64,000 nucleotides of DNA from Streptomyces aidingensis (GTDB lineage: Bacteria > Actinomycetota > Actinomycetes > Streptomycetales > Streptomycetaceae): positions 324,742-388,741 of the forward strand of contig NZ_FOLM01000002.1 of NCBI RefSeq assembly GCF_900112355.1. Direction: 5' to 3'. Under the pieces are notes generated by a model that was given only the letters and a program-made list of their open reading frames with translations, did no database searches and was not told where the DNA came from. A program made the position numbers and the translations under genes. Below are positions 42,234 to 52,813 of this stretch, piece after piece (the stretch's first letter is position 1; the number at the start of each line of letters is the position of its first letter).

Positions 42234-45170
42234 TCACATTCCCCTCTCACGGTCCGGTCTCGCTCCCGCGGCTCCGTCGTCCGGTGCGGGGAGCCGGTCC
42301 GCGAGAACCTCGGCGAGGTGGCGGGAGGGGTGGCCGGAGAGCTGGTGGAGCTGGGTGCGGCAGGAGTAGCCGTCGGCCAGCAGCACGGTATCCGGGTCGG
42401 CGGCCAGGGCGGTGCGGACGGCGGGCAGCAACTGCTCCTCGGCGCAGGCCGTGGAGACCTCGTAGTGGCCGCGTTCGAAGCCGAAGTTGCCGGCCAGGCC
42501 GCAGCAGCCGGTGGCCAGGGTGCCGGTCAGACCGGCCCGTTCGCGCAGCCGGCGGTCTGCCGCGTCGCCGAGCACGGCCTGCTGGTGGCAGTGGGTCTGG
42601 CCGGCCACCGGGCGGCCGATGTGCGGGGGCCGCCAGTGCGGCGCGTGGTGTTCCAGGGTTTCGGCGAAGGTGCGGGTGGCGGCGGCCAGGCGGGCGGCGC
42701 GCGGGTCGCCGGGCAGCAGCTCGGGCAGATCGGTGCGGAGCGCCGCGGCGCACGGCGGCTCCAGCACGGTGACGGTGGCGCCGGCGTCCAGCGCGGGCTC
42801 CAGCCGGTCCAGGGTGCGGCGCAGCACGGTGCGGGCGCGGTCGAGCTGGCCGGTGGTGACATAGGTCAGGCCGCAGCAGACCGGCCCGGCGGAGCGGCGG
42901 GAGCGGCCGGAGCGGCCGGGCAGGGCGGCGGGGACGCCGGCGGCGGCGAGGACGCGCAGCGCCGCCAGGCCGGCCTCCGGGGAGAGGTGGCTGGTGAAGG
43001 TGTCGGGAAAGAGCAGGACCTCGGGGGCGGGGGGCGGGGCGGGCAGGGCCGGGTGGCGGGTGAGCGGCACGGGGGCCAGGGGCGGGAGGGGGCGCTGCGG
43101 GGCGATGCCGGCCAGCAGCCGGGCGGTGGCGGCGAGGGGACGCGCCCGGGCCAGGGCGTTGGCCGGGCGGGCCAGCCGGAGGGCGGCGGCCAGCCGCAGC
43201 CATGCGGGCAGCCGGCCCAGGGCGTAGTGGGAGCGGGGGCGGAGCCGGCCCGCGTAGTGATGGTGCAGGAACTCCGCCTTGTAGGTGGCCATGTCGACGT
43301 GCACCGGGCAGTCGCCGCGGCAGCCCTTGCAGGACAGGCACAGGTCCAGGGCGTCGCGGACCTCGGCCGAGCGCCAGCCGTCGGTGAGCACCTCACCGGC
43401 GAGCATTTCGTGCAGCAGCCGGGCCCGGCCCCGGGTGGAGTGCCGTTCCTCGCCGGTGACCCGGTAGGAGGGGCACATCACGCCGGCGCCCGGCTCGGGG
43501 TCGCGGCACTTGGCCACCCCGACGCAGCGCCGCACGGCGGCGGCGAAGTCCCCGCCGTCGTCCGGATAGGAGAAGGCAACCGGCAGCGGGCGGGAGGGCA
43601 GCGGGGCGAACCGCAGATGGGAGTCGAGCGGGGCCGGGCGGGCCAGCACGCCGGGGTTGAGGCCGCCGTCGGGGTCCCACAGGTCCTTGAAGGCGTGGAA
43701 GAGGCCGACCAGGTCCGCCCCGTACATCCGGGGCAGGAGTTCGGCGCGGGCCATGCCGTCGCCGTGCTCGCCGGAGAGCGAGCCGCCGTGGGCGGTGACC
43801 AGATCGGCCAGTTCGCCGGAGAAGGCCCGGAAGCGGGCGATGCCGTCCGGGGTGAGCAGGTCGAAGTCGATCCGGACGTGCACACAGCCCTCGCCGAAGT
43901 GGCCGTAGGGGACGCCGGTCAGGCCGTGGGTGCGCAGCAGGCGGCGGAAGTCGCGGAGGTAGCCGCCGAGGCGGGCGGGCGGGACCGCGCAGTCCTCCCA
44001 GCCGGGCCATGCCTCGCTGCCGTCCGCCGCCCGGGTGGCGGTGCCGGCCGCGTCCTCCCTGATCCGCCACAGGGCGCGCTGCCCGGCCGGGTCGGTGACC
44101 ACGCTGTGGCCGGTGAGCGCCGAGCCGGTGCCGCCGGCCGCCCGGCAGAGCTCACCGGCCCGGGCGGCGGCCTCGGCGGGGGTGTCGCCGCCGGTCTCCG
44201 CGAACAGCCAGGCGTCGCCCCGCGGCAGCCGGCCGGCGCCGGGGCCGCCGCCCAGCAGGTCGCGGGCCATGCCCTCCAGGGTCAGCGGGGAATGCGCCAG
44301 CAGCGCCGGGACGGCGTCCGCGGCGGCGCTGTCGTCGGGGAAGCCGAGCACCGCAAGGGCGCGGGCGGCCGGCACCGGGACCAGCCGCACGGTGGCCTCG
44401 GTGAGCACGCCCAGGGTGCCCTCGCTGCCGGTCAGGGCGCGTGCCCAGTCCCGGCCGTGCTCGGGCAGCAGCCGGTCCAGGGCGTAGCCGGAGATGCGGC
44501 GCGGCAGCCCGCTCATCCGGGTGCGCAGCAGGGCCAGATGGGCGTCGGTCAGGTGCTCCCCGGCGCGGCGCAGCGGCTCCGGCAGCCCGGCGCCGCCCGG
44601 CTCGGCCCGCGCCCGCTCGCCCCGGTAGGTCAGCACCTCCAGGGCGAGCACATTGTCGGCGGTGGTGCCCCAGGCCACCGAGTGGGCGCCGCAGGAGTTG
44701 TTGCCGATCATGCCGCCGAGGGTGCAGCGGGCGTGGGTGGAGGGGTCGGGGCCGAAAGTCAGGCCGTGCGCGCCGGCCGCCCGGCGCAGCTCGTCGCAGA
44801 GCACCCCGGGCTGGACCACGGCGGTGCGGGCCCGCGGGTCCAGGGAGACGATGCGCCGCATGTGGCGGGTGAAGTCCAGTACCACGCCGGTGCCGGTGGC
44901 CTGCCCGGCGATGCTGGTGCCGCCGCCGCGGGCGGTCACCGGGACGTCGCGGGCCCGGCACACGGCGAGCGCCGCGGCCACGTCCTCGTCGTCCCGGGGG
45001 GCCACCACTCCGGCCGGAACCCGCCGGTAGTTGGAGGCGTCCATGGTCATCAGCGCCCGGTCGCCGGGGCCGAAGGAGACCTCGCCGCGGACCGCCGCGC
45101 GCAGTTCCCGGGCCAGCGCGCGGTCCTCGGCGGGGTGCTGTCGGTCTGCCGTCTCCGCTGCCTTCTCCAT
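42234..45170 (-). CDS. FAD-linked oxidase fused to 4Fe-4S/CCG reductase (glycolate/D-lactate dehydrogenase-like)
   Basis: 978 residues. FAD_binding_4 domain (about 45-230, with GGGTSIAGQATG and FGPDPSTHARCTLGGMIG), FAD-oxidase C domain (about 240-530), a 4Fe-4S segment CLSCKGCRGDCP near 612, and two CCG heterodisulfide-reductase-like domains (CCGLTY, CHQQ, GCCGLAGNFG) at the end. This fused layout is that of GlcD/GlcF- or Dld-type membrane-associated dehydrogenases that oxidise 2-hydroxy acids to quinone. The substrate is not readable. The Met at 45170 opens the domain. Highly GC-biased, so the opposite strand also carries a long open frame with no protein signature. Confidence 0.9.
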   Translation of the reverse strand: MEKAAETADRQHPAEDRALARELRAAVRGEVSFGPGDRALMTMDASNYRRVPAGVVAPRDDEDVAAALAVCRARDVPVTARGGGTSIAGQATGTGVVLDFTRHMRRIVSLDPRARTAVVQPGVLCDELRRAAGAHGLTFGPDPSTHARCTLGGMIGNNSCGAHSVAWGTTADNVLALEVLTYRGERARAEPGGAGLPEPLRRAGEHLTDAHLALLRTRMSGLPRRISGYALDRLLPEHGRDWARALTGSEGTLGVLTEATVRLVPVPAARALAVLGFPDDSAAADAVPALLAHSPLTLEGMARDLLGGGPGAGRLPRGDAWLFAETGGDTPAEAAARAGELCRAAGGTGSALTGHSVVTDPAGQRALWRIREDAAGTATRAADGSEAWPGWEDCAVPPARLGGYLRDFRRLLRTHGLTGVPYGHFGEGCVHVRIDFDLLTPDGIARFRAFSGELADLVTAHGGSLSGEHGDGMARAELLPRMYGADLVGLFHAFKDLWDPDGGLNPGVLARPAPLDSHLRFAPLPSRPLPVAFSYPDDGGDFAAAVRRCVGVAKCRDPEPGAGVMCPSYRVTGEERHSTRGRARLLHEMLAGEVLTDGWRSAEVRDALDLCLSCKGCRGDCPVHVDMATYKAEFLHHHYAGRLRPRSHYALGRLPAWLRLAAALRLARPANALARARPLAATARLLAGIAPQRPLPPLAPVPLTRHPALPAPPPAPEVLLFPDTFTSHLSPEAGLAALRVLAAAGVPAALPGRSGRSRRSAGPVCCGLTYVTTGQLDRARTVLRRTLDRLEPALDAGATVTVLEPPCAAALRTDLPELLPGDPRAARLAAATRTFAETLEHHAPHWRPPHIGRPVAGQTHCHQQAVLGDAADRRLRERAGLTGTLATGCCGLAGNFGFERGHYEVSTACAEEQLLPAVRTALAADPDTVLLADGYSCRTQLHQLSGHPSRHLAEVLADRLPAPDDGAAGARPDRERGM

Positions 45171-45297
45171 GGGTACAGCCTGCACCCTTGCGGCCGGTCC
45201 GGGCGGGGAGCGGCCCGCCGGGCGGACGGCCGGAAGCCGCGGCCGGAAGCCGGTCGCGAGGAGGTGAACAGCCGTCACTTACTGCCCACCACGGATC

Positions 45298-45358
45298 AAT
45301 TCCGGCCAGATGCGGACCCATTGCGACCGGCAACTCACCTATAGTGTTCCGGAATTGC
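45298..45358. promoter_or_regulatory. Inverted half-sites around a TATAGT element
   Basis: CAATTCCGG (45298-45306) and its exact complement CCGGAATTG (45350-45358) lie on either side of TATAGT (45341-45346). The centres are 52 bases apart, close to five helical turns. Confidence 0.45.
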
Positions 45359-45419
45359 CCATGGTCCGCGACAAGGTGCCGCGCACCGTGCGCGATTCCG
45401 GCACCACCCGGCAGACCCG

Positions 45420-45460
45420 CATCAGATCCGCATCAGACCAGCCATCAGACCCGCATCAGA
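45420..45460. promoter_or_regulatory. CATCAGA iterons before cvnA
   Basis: CATCAGA at 45420, 45431, 45443 and 45454, spaced 11, 12 and 11 bases, with a fifth degenerate CATCCCG at 45466. They lie 60-100 bp before the cvnA start. One-turn spacing suggests cooperative binding of a regulator. Confidence 0.6.
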
Positions 45461-45519
45461 CCCGCCATCCCGTCATACCGTCCGCCTCGTCCACGAGGAC
45501 TGTCCACGAGGACCGATTG

Positions 45520-47235
45520 ATGACAGCGCACACCGCCCCGGCGCGCCCCTGGACGGAGCGTCCTCCCCTCCGCAGGCCCTTGCTGGCCCTGCTTGTGTCC
45601 GTCACCGTGACCGGTGCCGCCGGTCTGTGGGCGGTCTGGGCCGCCCCCGAGTCCTTCCGGCAGCCCATGGCCTACGGAGCCGGTGCCACCGCCCTGGTGC
45701 TCTGCCTGGTGCTCACCATGGCGGTGCACCAGCGGGAGAAGGTGCGGCGCTACCGCCGCCGCACCGCGTATCTCGCGGACCAGTCCCGGAAGCTGGCCGA
45801 GGAGGTGGTGCCGGATCTGCTCGCCCGGCTGCGCGGCGGCGCCTCCGCCGACAGCGCGCTGGCCGCCACCCCGCCGCTGGAGAACGAGTCCTACCAGCGG
45901 GTGGTCGAGCAGCTGGCCCGGGCCATCGGGCAGAGCGAGAGCCGCCGCGCCGCGGCGCTGGCGGCCAGCGCCAACGCCGCCGGCCGGATGCAGGCGCTGG
46001 CCACCAGCATGCTGGCCGACCTGCGGGACATGGAGCACCGGCACTCGGACGAGGAGGTGCTCGCCGATCTGCTGCATCTGGACCACCGCACCGCGCAGGC
46101 CGGCCGGCTGGCCGACTCCATCGCCGTGCTGACCGGCGCCCGCTCCGGACGCCGCTGGGCCAAGCCGATCGTGATGGAGTCCATCCTGCGCGGCGCCATG
46201 GGCCGGATCGCCGGATACCAGCGGGTGCGGCTGCACTCCACCACCGGCATCGCGGTGGCCGGGCACGCCGCCGAGGGTGTGATGCACGGGCTGGCCGAAC
46301 TCCTGGACAACGCCTGCAACTTCTCCCCGCCCACCGCCGAGGTGCATGTCTATGTGGAGGAGGTGCCGGCCGGGGCGATCATCACGGTCGAGGACAGCGG
46401 CCTGGTGATGAGCGATGTGGCGCTGCGCCGCGCCGAGAAGGCGGTGTCGCCGGAGGCCGCCGCCGATCTGGCCGGCCTGTCCGGCACCCGGCTGGGCCTG
46501 GCGGTGGTCGGGCGGCTGGCCCGCAAGCACGGCCTGACCGTCTCCTTCCGGCCCTCGGCACGCGGCGGCACCGGCGCGCTGATGATGATCCCGCAGGACC
46601 TGATCTCCCGGCCGCAGGACCGGGAGGACCCGCCCGCCCGGGCGGCCACCGCCGGCGCCACCGGCACCGGCGGCTTCTCCGCCACGTCCGCCACGCACGC
46701 CACGCCCGCGCCGGCCCCGTCCCGGCGCGGCCGGCGCACCGCCGCGGCCGGCGGCGAGGCCCCGTGGACGGACGGCACCGACGGCGAAGGCGCCTGGCCG
46801 GCCGAGTCCTGGCCCGCCGCGGCCACCGGCAGGGGACGCGGCGGCGCCGAGCCGGCCGCCACCCCGGACCACGCCCCGGCCGCGCCCGCCGCCGGGCCCG
46901 CCCCCACCCGGGCCTCGGCGGACGCCGGGGCCGGGGCCGGCTCCGGGCCCGACGACCCCGACACCCTGGGCATTCCCCGGTACAGCCCCGGCGGACTGCC
47001 CAAGCGGCGCCGCGGCCAGACCCTGGCCGCCGCCCACTCCGCGGGGCAGAGCGGCTCCCCCACACCGGCACCGTCGCCGGCCCGCACGCTCTCCCCCGCG
47101 GAATCAGCGGCCCGCTTCGGCGCCTTCCGCCGGGCCGTTCAGGGACAGGACCGCGGACAGGACGGTTCCGGCTCCCGTCCCGCACCTGACCGATCCGCTT
47201 CCTCTTCCCCATCCCACCCGGAGGATGACGCATGA
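45520..47235 (+). CDS. cvnA: CvnA, membrane histidine-kinase-like conservon protein
   Basis: 571 residues. Two transmembrane helices (21-40 and 51-69), a helical linker, an HATPase_c domain (about 205-365) with N-box ELLDNACNFSPP and G1 VEDSGLVM, and a 200-residue disordered Pro/Ala/Gly-rich tail. It is the first gene of a conservon, a Streptomyces operon likened to eukaryotic G-protein signalling. The histidine phosphorylation site of true kinases is not evident. The ATG at 45520 was chosen over an upstream ATG at 45361, which would read through the iterons. Confidence 0.92.
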   Translation: MTAHTAPARPWTERPPLRRPLLALLVSVTVTGAAGLWAVWAAPESFRQPMAYGAGATALVLCLVLTMAVHQREKVRRYRRRTAYLADQSRKLAEEVVPDLLARLRGGASADSALAATPPLENESYQRVVEQLARAIGQSESRRAAALAASANAAGRMQALATSMLADLRDMEHRHSDEEVLADLLHLDHRTAQAGRLADSIAVLTGARSGRRWAKPIVMESILRGAMGRIAGYQRVRLHSTTGIAVAGHAAEGVMHGLAELLDNACNFSPPTAEVHVYVEEVPAGAIITVEDSGLVMSDVALRRAEKAVSPEAAADLAGLSGTRLGLAVVGRLARKHGLTVSFRPSARGGTGALMMIPQDLISRPQDREDPPARAATAGATGTGGFSATSATHATPAPAPSRRGRRTAAAGGEAPWTDGTDGEGAWPAESWPAAATGRGRGGAEPAATPDHAPAAPAAGPAPTRASADAGAGAGSGPDDPDTLGIPRYSPGGLPKRRRGQTLAAAHSAGQSGSPTPAPSPARTLSPAESAARFGAFRRAVQGQDRGQDGSGSRPAPDRSASSSPSHPEDDA

Positions 47236-47690
47236 CCGCACCGACCACGGGGGCAACGCAGCACACGCCGGCGGCAGTGGCGGCGACCAGGCTGACCTGG
47301 CTGCTGGACGGGCTGCTGGACCGCACGCCCGGAGCCAGACACGCGCTGGTGCTCTCCCGGGACGGGCTCAAGCTGTGCCACACCCCGGAGCTCAGCGAGG
47401 ACCAGGCCGACCAGCTCGCCGCCATCTCGGCCGGCATCCAGAGCCTGTCGCACGGCGCCTCGGTCGAATTCGGCGACGGCACCGGCGGCGTCCGCCAGTC
47501 CATGACGGAGTTCTACGGCGGCATCCTGTTCATCGTGGAGGCGGGCGAAGGGGCCCACCTCGCGGTGGTCGCCGCCGAGGACTCCGACCCGGGGCTGATC
47601 GGCCACAACATGAACGAACTCGTCGAGCAGCTCGGCGAACACCTCAGTGCCCCGCCCAGGGGCCCGGCCGAGGAGGGCGGAGGCGCGTGA
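47232..47690 (+). CDS. cvnB: CvnB, roadblock/LC7 domain protein
   Basis: 152 residues with one roadblock/LC7 fold (LTWLLDGLLDRTPGARHALVLSRDGLKLC ... GVRQSMTEFYGGILFIVEAG, in part). Dynein light-chain-like, it is thought to modulate the GTPase encoded by cvnD. It overlaps the cvnA stop (ATGA). Confidence 0.94.
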   Translation: MTAPTTGATQHTPAAVAATRLTWLLDGLLDRTPGARHALVLSRDGLKLCHTPELSEDQADQLAAISAGIQSLSHGASVEFGDGTGGVRQSMTEFYGGILFIVEAGEGAHLAVVAAEDSDPGLIGHNMNELVEQLGEHLSAPPRGPAEEGGGA

Positions 47691-48073
47691 TCCGGCCGGG
47701 CAGGGACGACGATCCGGACCGGCTCTACACCGTCACCGGTGGCCGCAGCCGGGCCGCGTCGAAGGACTTCGATCTGGTGACCCTCGTGGTCAGTGAGTGC
47801 GATCCGGTGCCGGGCATGCAGTCCGAGCACGCCGCCATCCTGCGGATGTGCCGCTACCCCACCGCCGTCGTCGAGATCGCCGCCGAGCTCGGGCTGCCCG
47901 TCTCCATCGTCAAGATCCTGCTGTCCGACCTGCTGGACAGCGGCCGGATCACCGCCCGTCATCCGCAGACCACGGGGGCCGCCGCCCGGGGCCGTCCCGG
48001 GCAGCCCGTGGCCGCGCAACTACCCGACCCCACCATCCTGGAGCAGGTGCTCGTTGGACTCCGCAACCTCTGA
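47687..48073 (+). CDS. cvnC: CvnC, DUF742 protein
   Basis: 128 residues from a GTG overlapping the cvnB stop (GTGA). DUF742 pattern: DRLYTVTGGRSR, EHAAILRMCRYPTAVVEIAAELGLPVSIVKILLSDLLDSG (winged-helix-like, given in part), LEQVLVGLRNL at the end. Function in the conservon is not known. Confidence 0.94.
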   Translation: MIRPGRDDDPDRLYTVTGGRSRAASKDFDLVTLVVSECDPVPGMQSEHAAILRMCRYPTAVVEIAAELGLPVSIVKILLSDLLDSGRITARHPQTTGAAARGRPGQPVAAQLPDPTILEQVLVGLRNL

Positions 48074-48731
48074 CACCAGCCGCAGCAGCAGCGGTTCCCG
48101 CGCCCCACTGAGCAGCACCGCCGACAACGGGCTGAAGATCGTCATCGTCGGCGGCTTCGGCGTGGGCAAGACCACCATGGTCCGTTCGGTCAGCGACATC
48201 CGGCCGCTGAACACCGAGGAGACGATGACCCAGGCGGGCCGGGGCGTCGACGACCTCACCGGAGTGACCGGGAAGTCGGCCACCACGGTCGCCTTCGACT
48301 TCGGGCGGATCACGCTCAACGAGCGCACCGTGCTGTATCTCTTCGGCGCGCCCGGCCAGGAACGGTTCTGGTTCCTGTGGGACCGCCTGTTCAGCGGCAC
48401 CCTCGGCGCCGTGGTGCTGGTCGACACCCGGCGGCTGGCCGATTCCTGGTACGCCATCGACCGGCTGGAACACCACGGCACCCCGTTCATCGTGGCCCGC
48501 AACGACTTCGGCGGCCCCCGCTACGCCCCCGAGGAGATCCGGGACGCGCTGGATCTGGACGAGGAGGTGCCGCTGATCGAATGCGACGCCCGGTCCCGGG
48601 AGTCCAGCAAGCAGGTGCTGATCGCCCTGGTCGAGCACCTTCAGCAGCTCGCCGCCGCGGCCTCGGCCGGCACTCCGGTGCCCGTGGCCGCCGCCGCCCT
48701 GCCGCACGGAGTGCACGGAGAGACCTCATGA
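48054..48731 (+). CDS. cvnD: CvnD, Ras-like GTPase of the conservon
   Basis: 225 residues from a TTG (MDSATSDT start). P-loop GGFGVGKTTMV, switch II APGQERFWFLW, but the NKxD base-recognition motif is replaced by ARNDF. Overlaps cvnC by 20 bases. The operon's GTPase; expected to cycle with CvnB. Confidence 0.93.
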   Translation: MDSATSDTSRSSSGSRAPLSSTADNGLKIVIVGGFGVGKTTMVRSVSDIRPLNTEETMTQAGRGVDDLTGVTGKSATTVAFDFGRITLNERTVLYLFGAPGQERFWFLWDRLFSGTLGAVVLVDTRRLADSWYAIDRLEHHGTPFIVARNDFGGPRYAPEEIRDALDLDEEVPLIECDARSRESSKQVLIALVEHLQQLAAAASAGTPVPVAAAALPHGVHGETS

Positions 48732-50068
48732 GCACCCAGCCCCGCACCGACCCGCCCGGCCCCGGCGTCGCGGGCGCCCCGGCCCCGTCCGGCGGCCCGC
48801 TGCCGCCGCCGTCCTGCCCGGCGCACGCCGTCCCGCTCAGCGGGCCGCGTTTCCACACCGAGCCGATCCTGCTCTACCGGGAGATGCGCCGCGACCACGG
48901 CCCGGTGGTGCCGGTGGAGCTGCCCGGCGGCTTCCCCGCCTGGCTGGTCATCGGCTACCGGGAGCTGCACCAGGTCACCAACGACCCCAAGCTCTTTCCC
49001 CGCGACGTCGGCCTGTGGAACCAGTGGCCCAAGGTGCCGGCGGACTGGCCGCTACGGCCCATGGTCGGCCAGCGCATGCCGTCGATCTACTTCACCGCCG
49101 GGGCCGAGCATCTGCGCCATCTGGCCATGGTGGAGCCCGCCCTGGAGGCCGTGGACCCGTTCGAGCTGCGCCGCCACGCGGAGGAGTTCGCGGACCGGCT
49201 GATCGACCGGTTCTGCGCCCGGGGCACCGCGGAACTGGTCGCCGACTACGCCATGCTGCTGCCGGTGCTGGTGCTGGCCCGGATCATCGGCTTCCCGGAC
49301 GAGGAGGGCCCGGAGATCGCCCGCGGCCTGAACGCCCTGGCGGACGGCGGCCCGGACGCCATCGAGGCCCAGATGCGGGTCACCGGCAACATGCAGCGGC
49401 TGCTCGCGGCCAAGCGGGAGCGGCCGGGCGCGGACGTCACCTCCCGGATGCTCGCCCATCCCGAGCCGTTCAGCGACGAGGAATACGTTCTCGACCTGAT
49501 GGCGATCACCGCGGCCGGCCACCTGCCGACCGCCGACTGGATCGGCAACTCCGTCCGGCTGATGCTCACCGACGACCGCTTCGCGGCCTCGCTGGGCGGC
49601 GGCCGGCACAGCGTGGGCGAGGCCATGAACCAGGTGCTCTGGGAGGACACCCCGACCCAGATCCTGGCCGGCCGCTGGGCCGCCCGGGACACCCAGCTCG
49701 GCGGCTGCCACATCCAGGCCGGCGACATGCTGCTGCTGGGCCTGGGCGCGGCCAACGGTGATCCGGAGATCCGGCAGGCGGCCGGGTTCGACGCCCTGGG
49801 CGGCCCCGGCTCCGGCGGCCGGAGCTTCCACGACGGCAACAGCGCGCACTTCTCCTTCAGCTACGGCGAGTACCGCTGCCCGTTCCCCGCGCAGGAGATC
49901 GCCGAGGTGATCGCCAGGACCGGCATCGAGGTGCTGCTCGACCGGCTGCCCGACATCGACCTCGCCGTGCCCGCCCAGACGCTGGTCCGCCGGCCCTCCG
50001 CGTTTCTGCGCGGCATGTCGGTCCTGCCGGTCCAGTTCACGCCCGCTCCCACCGCAGGAGGCTACTGA
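48728..50068 (+). CDS. Cytochrome P450, CYP157-like, lacking the EXXR motif
   Basis: 446 residues. The haem ligand is Cys384 in FSYGEYRC. The I-helix has TAAGHLPTADW instead of the usual AGxDT/ET. The K-helix, normally E-x-x-R, reads Q302-V-L-W305. The CYP157 family of Streptomyces conservons is known for exactly this (QSLW in CYP157C1). Its start overlaps cvnD (ATGA), so it belongs to the operon. Enzymatic activity unproven in the family; an electron or ligand sensor role has been suggested. Confidence 0.9.
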   Translation: MSTQPRTDPPGPGVAGAPAPSGGPLPPPSCPAHAVPLSGPRFHTEPILLYREMRRDHGPVVPVELPGGFPAWLVIGYRELHQVTNDPKLFPRDVGLWNQWPKVPADWPLRPMVGQRMPSIYFTAGAEHLRHLAMVEPALEAVDPFELRRHAEEFADRLIDRFCARGTAELVADYAMLLPVLVLARIIGFPDEEGPEIARGLNALADGGPDAIEAQMRVTGNMQRLLAAKRERPGADVTSRMLAHPEPFSDEEYVLDLMAITAAGHLPTADWIGNSVRLMLTDDRFAASLGGGRHSVGEAMNQVLWEDTPTQILAGRWAARDTQLGGCHIQAGDMLLLGLGAANGDPEIRQAAGFDALGGPGSGGRSFHDGNSAHFSFSYGEYRCPFPAQEIAEVIARTGIEVLLDRLPDIDLAVPAQTLVRRPSAFLRGMSVLPVQFTPAPTAGGY

Positions 50069-50070
50069 CG

Positions 50071-51414
50071 ATGAACTGTCCCTACACCGGCAGGCCGGGG
50101 TCCGGATCCGTGTCCGGCTCCGGCGACGGGGCGGAGCCCGCCGGAGCCGGCACCGCGCCCTATGTCTGCGCCGAGCCGTTCGTCATCGACCCGATGGTGA
50201 CGGATCTGAACGGCGAAACGGTTCGGCTGCGGGATGCCGGGACCTTCGTCCGGATCGATCTGCTGGGCGCACAGGCCTGGACGGTCACCCGGCACGCCGA
50301 GGCCCGGCAGCTGCTGACCGACCCCCGGCTGGTGAAGGACATCTCCGCCTGGACGCTGTGGCGCAACGGCACGGTGACCCGGCAGTGGCCGCTGATCGGC
50401 ATGATCGACGCGGGCCGCTCCATGTTCACCGTGGACGGGGCGGAGCACCGGCGGCTGCGCGCCAAGACCGCGCAGGCCATCACCGCCCGCCGGGTGGAGG
50501 AGCTGCGCCCGGCGATCGAGCGGATCACCGCCGGGCTGCTGGACGAGCTGGACGCCGCCTCGGCCGCGGCCGGCGGCGAGCCGGTGGACCTGAAGTCCGT
50601 CTTCGCGCTGCCGCTGCCGATGTCGGTGGTGTGCGAGCTGATGGGCGTGGACCGGGCCGACCAGCCCCAGCTGCACCGCTGGTACAAGGCGTTCTTCTCC
50701 ATGCTCACCCCGCAGGAGACGCGGCTGCGGGTGATCGAGGAGCTGGACGTCTTCTTCACCCGGCTGGTCCGGGAGAAGACCGCCCACCCCACCGACGACC
50801 TGACCAGCGCGCTGATCCTGGCCGAGGAGGGCGGCGACCCCCTCACCGAGGAGGAGGTCACCGGCAACCTCAAGGCCATGGTGGCGGCCGGCCACGAGAC
50901 CACCATCGGGCTGATCCTCAACGCGGTGCGTGCCCTGCTCACCCACCCCGAGCAGCTCCGCAAGGTGCTGGACGGCGAGATCCCGTGGGAGACGGTGGTC
51001 GAGGAGACGCTGCGCTTCGACACCCCGACCACGCATCTGCTGATGCGCTTCGCCACCGAGGACATCGAGATCGGCGACTTCACCCTGCCCAGGGGCGAGG
51101 GTCTGGTGATCTCCTACCGGGCCATCGGCCACGACCTGGGGCACCACGGGCCGGATGCCGACGAGTTCGACATCACCCGGCCCACCCCGATCCGGCACAT
51201 GACCTTCGGGCACGGCCCGCACATCTGCCCGGGTGCCGCGCTGTCCCGGCTGGAGGCACGGATCGCGCTGCCCGCGCTGTTCGCGCGTTTCCCGGAGCTG
51301 CGGCTCGCGGTGCCGTCCGAGGAGATCCGCAACGCGCCGGTGCTGACCCAGAACGATCTCCAGGCCTTCCCGGTCCATCTGCGTGCCCCCTCTCCGGCGG
51401 CGCCGAACGGGTGA
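50071..51414 (+). CDS. Cytochrome P450, CYP154-like
   Basis: 447 residues with all canonical motifs: AAGHETTIG in the I-helix, E312-x-x-R315 (EETLRFD), and the haem loop FGHGPHICPG with Cys386. It starts 2 bases after the preceding stop with AGGAGG upstream, so it is the last gene of the conservon. CYP154 enzymes hydroxylate macrolides, steroids or other lipophiles; the pair CYP157-CYP154 recurs in conservons. The native substrate is unknown. Confidence 0.92.
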   Translation: MNCPYTGRPGSGSVSGSGDGAEPAGAGTAPYVCAEPFVIDPMVTDLNGETVRLRDAGTFVRIDLLGAQAWTVTRHAEARQLLTDPRLVKDISAWTLWRNGTVTRQWPLIGMIDAGRSMFTVDGAEHRRLRAKTAQAITARRVEELRPAIERITAGLLDELDAASAAAGGEPVDLKSVFALPLPMSVVCELMGVDRADQPQLHRWYKAFFSMLTPQETRLRVIEELDVFFTRLVREKTAHPTDDLTSALILAEEGGDPLTEEEVTGNLKAMVAAGHETTIGLILNAVRALLTHPEQLRKVLDGEIPWETVVEETLRFDTPTTHLLMRFATEDIEIGDFTLPRGEGLVISYRAIGHDLGHHGPDADEFDITRPTPIRHMTFGHGPHICPGAALSRLEARIALPALFARFPELRLAVPSEEIRNAPVLTQNDLQAFPVHLRAPSPAAPNG

Positions 51415-52686
<1,272 letters not shown>

Positions 52687-52719
52687 GCCACGGCGCATTC
52701 CGCGCATTCCGCGCGTGCC

Positions 52720-52762
52720 GCGGCGGGCCGGTTCCCGTACCGGGGTCCGGCCCGCCGCTTTT
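52720..52762 (+). terminator. Terminator after serC
   Basis: 12-bp perfect stem GCGGCGGGCCGG (52720-52731) with 52747-52758, followed by TTTT. One of the few with a T-run in this window. Confidence 0.9.
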
Positions 52763-52813
52763 CGTTCTCACCGCATCCGGACGCCCGGCCCGCGGTCAGA
52801 CCGGTCAGACCGG

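Larger units (their letters stand above)
45171..45519. other. Divergent region upstream of the conservon
   Basis: 349 bases, AT-richer than average. It contains TATAGT (45341-45346) as a candidate -10, a 9-bp inverted repeat CAATTCCGG/CCGGAATTG (45298-45306 and 45350-45358) flanking it, and CATCAGA iterons (45420-45460). Confidence 0.55.

Noticed and set aside
42318..45344. A 1008-codon open frame opposite the FAD/4Fe-4S oxidoreductase
   Set aside because: It has no domain, a Gly/Gln/Ala composition typical of the reverse frame of a GC-rich gene, and the opposite strand encodes a complete recognisable enzyme.
45310..45520. N-terminal extension of CvnA starting at ATG 45361
   Set aside because: It would translate the CATCAGA iterons into a Ser/Arg/Pro-rich leader; the Met at 45520 directly precedes the first membrane helix as in other CvnA proteins.
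48728..50068. Disruption of the first P450 because EXXR is missing
   Set aside because: The frame is intact, the haem Cys is present and the QxxW substitution is a known feature of CYP157 proteins.
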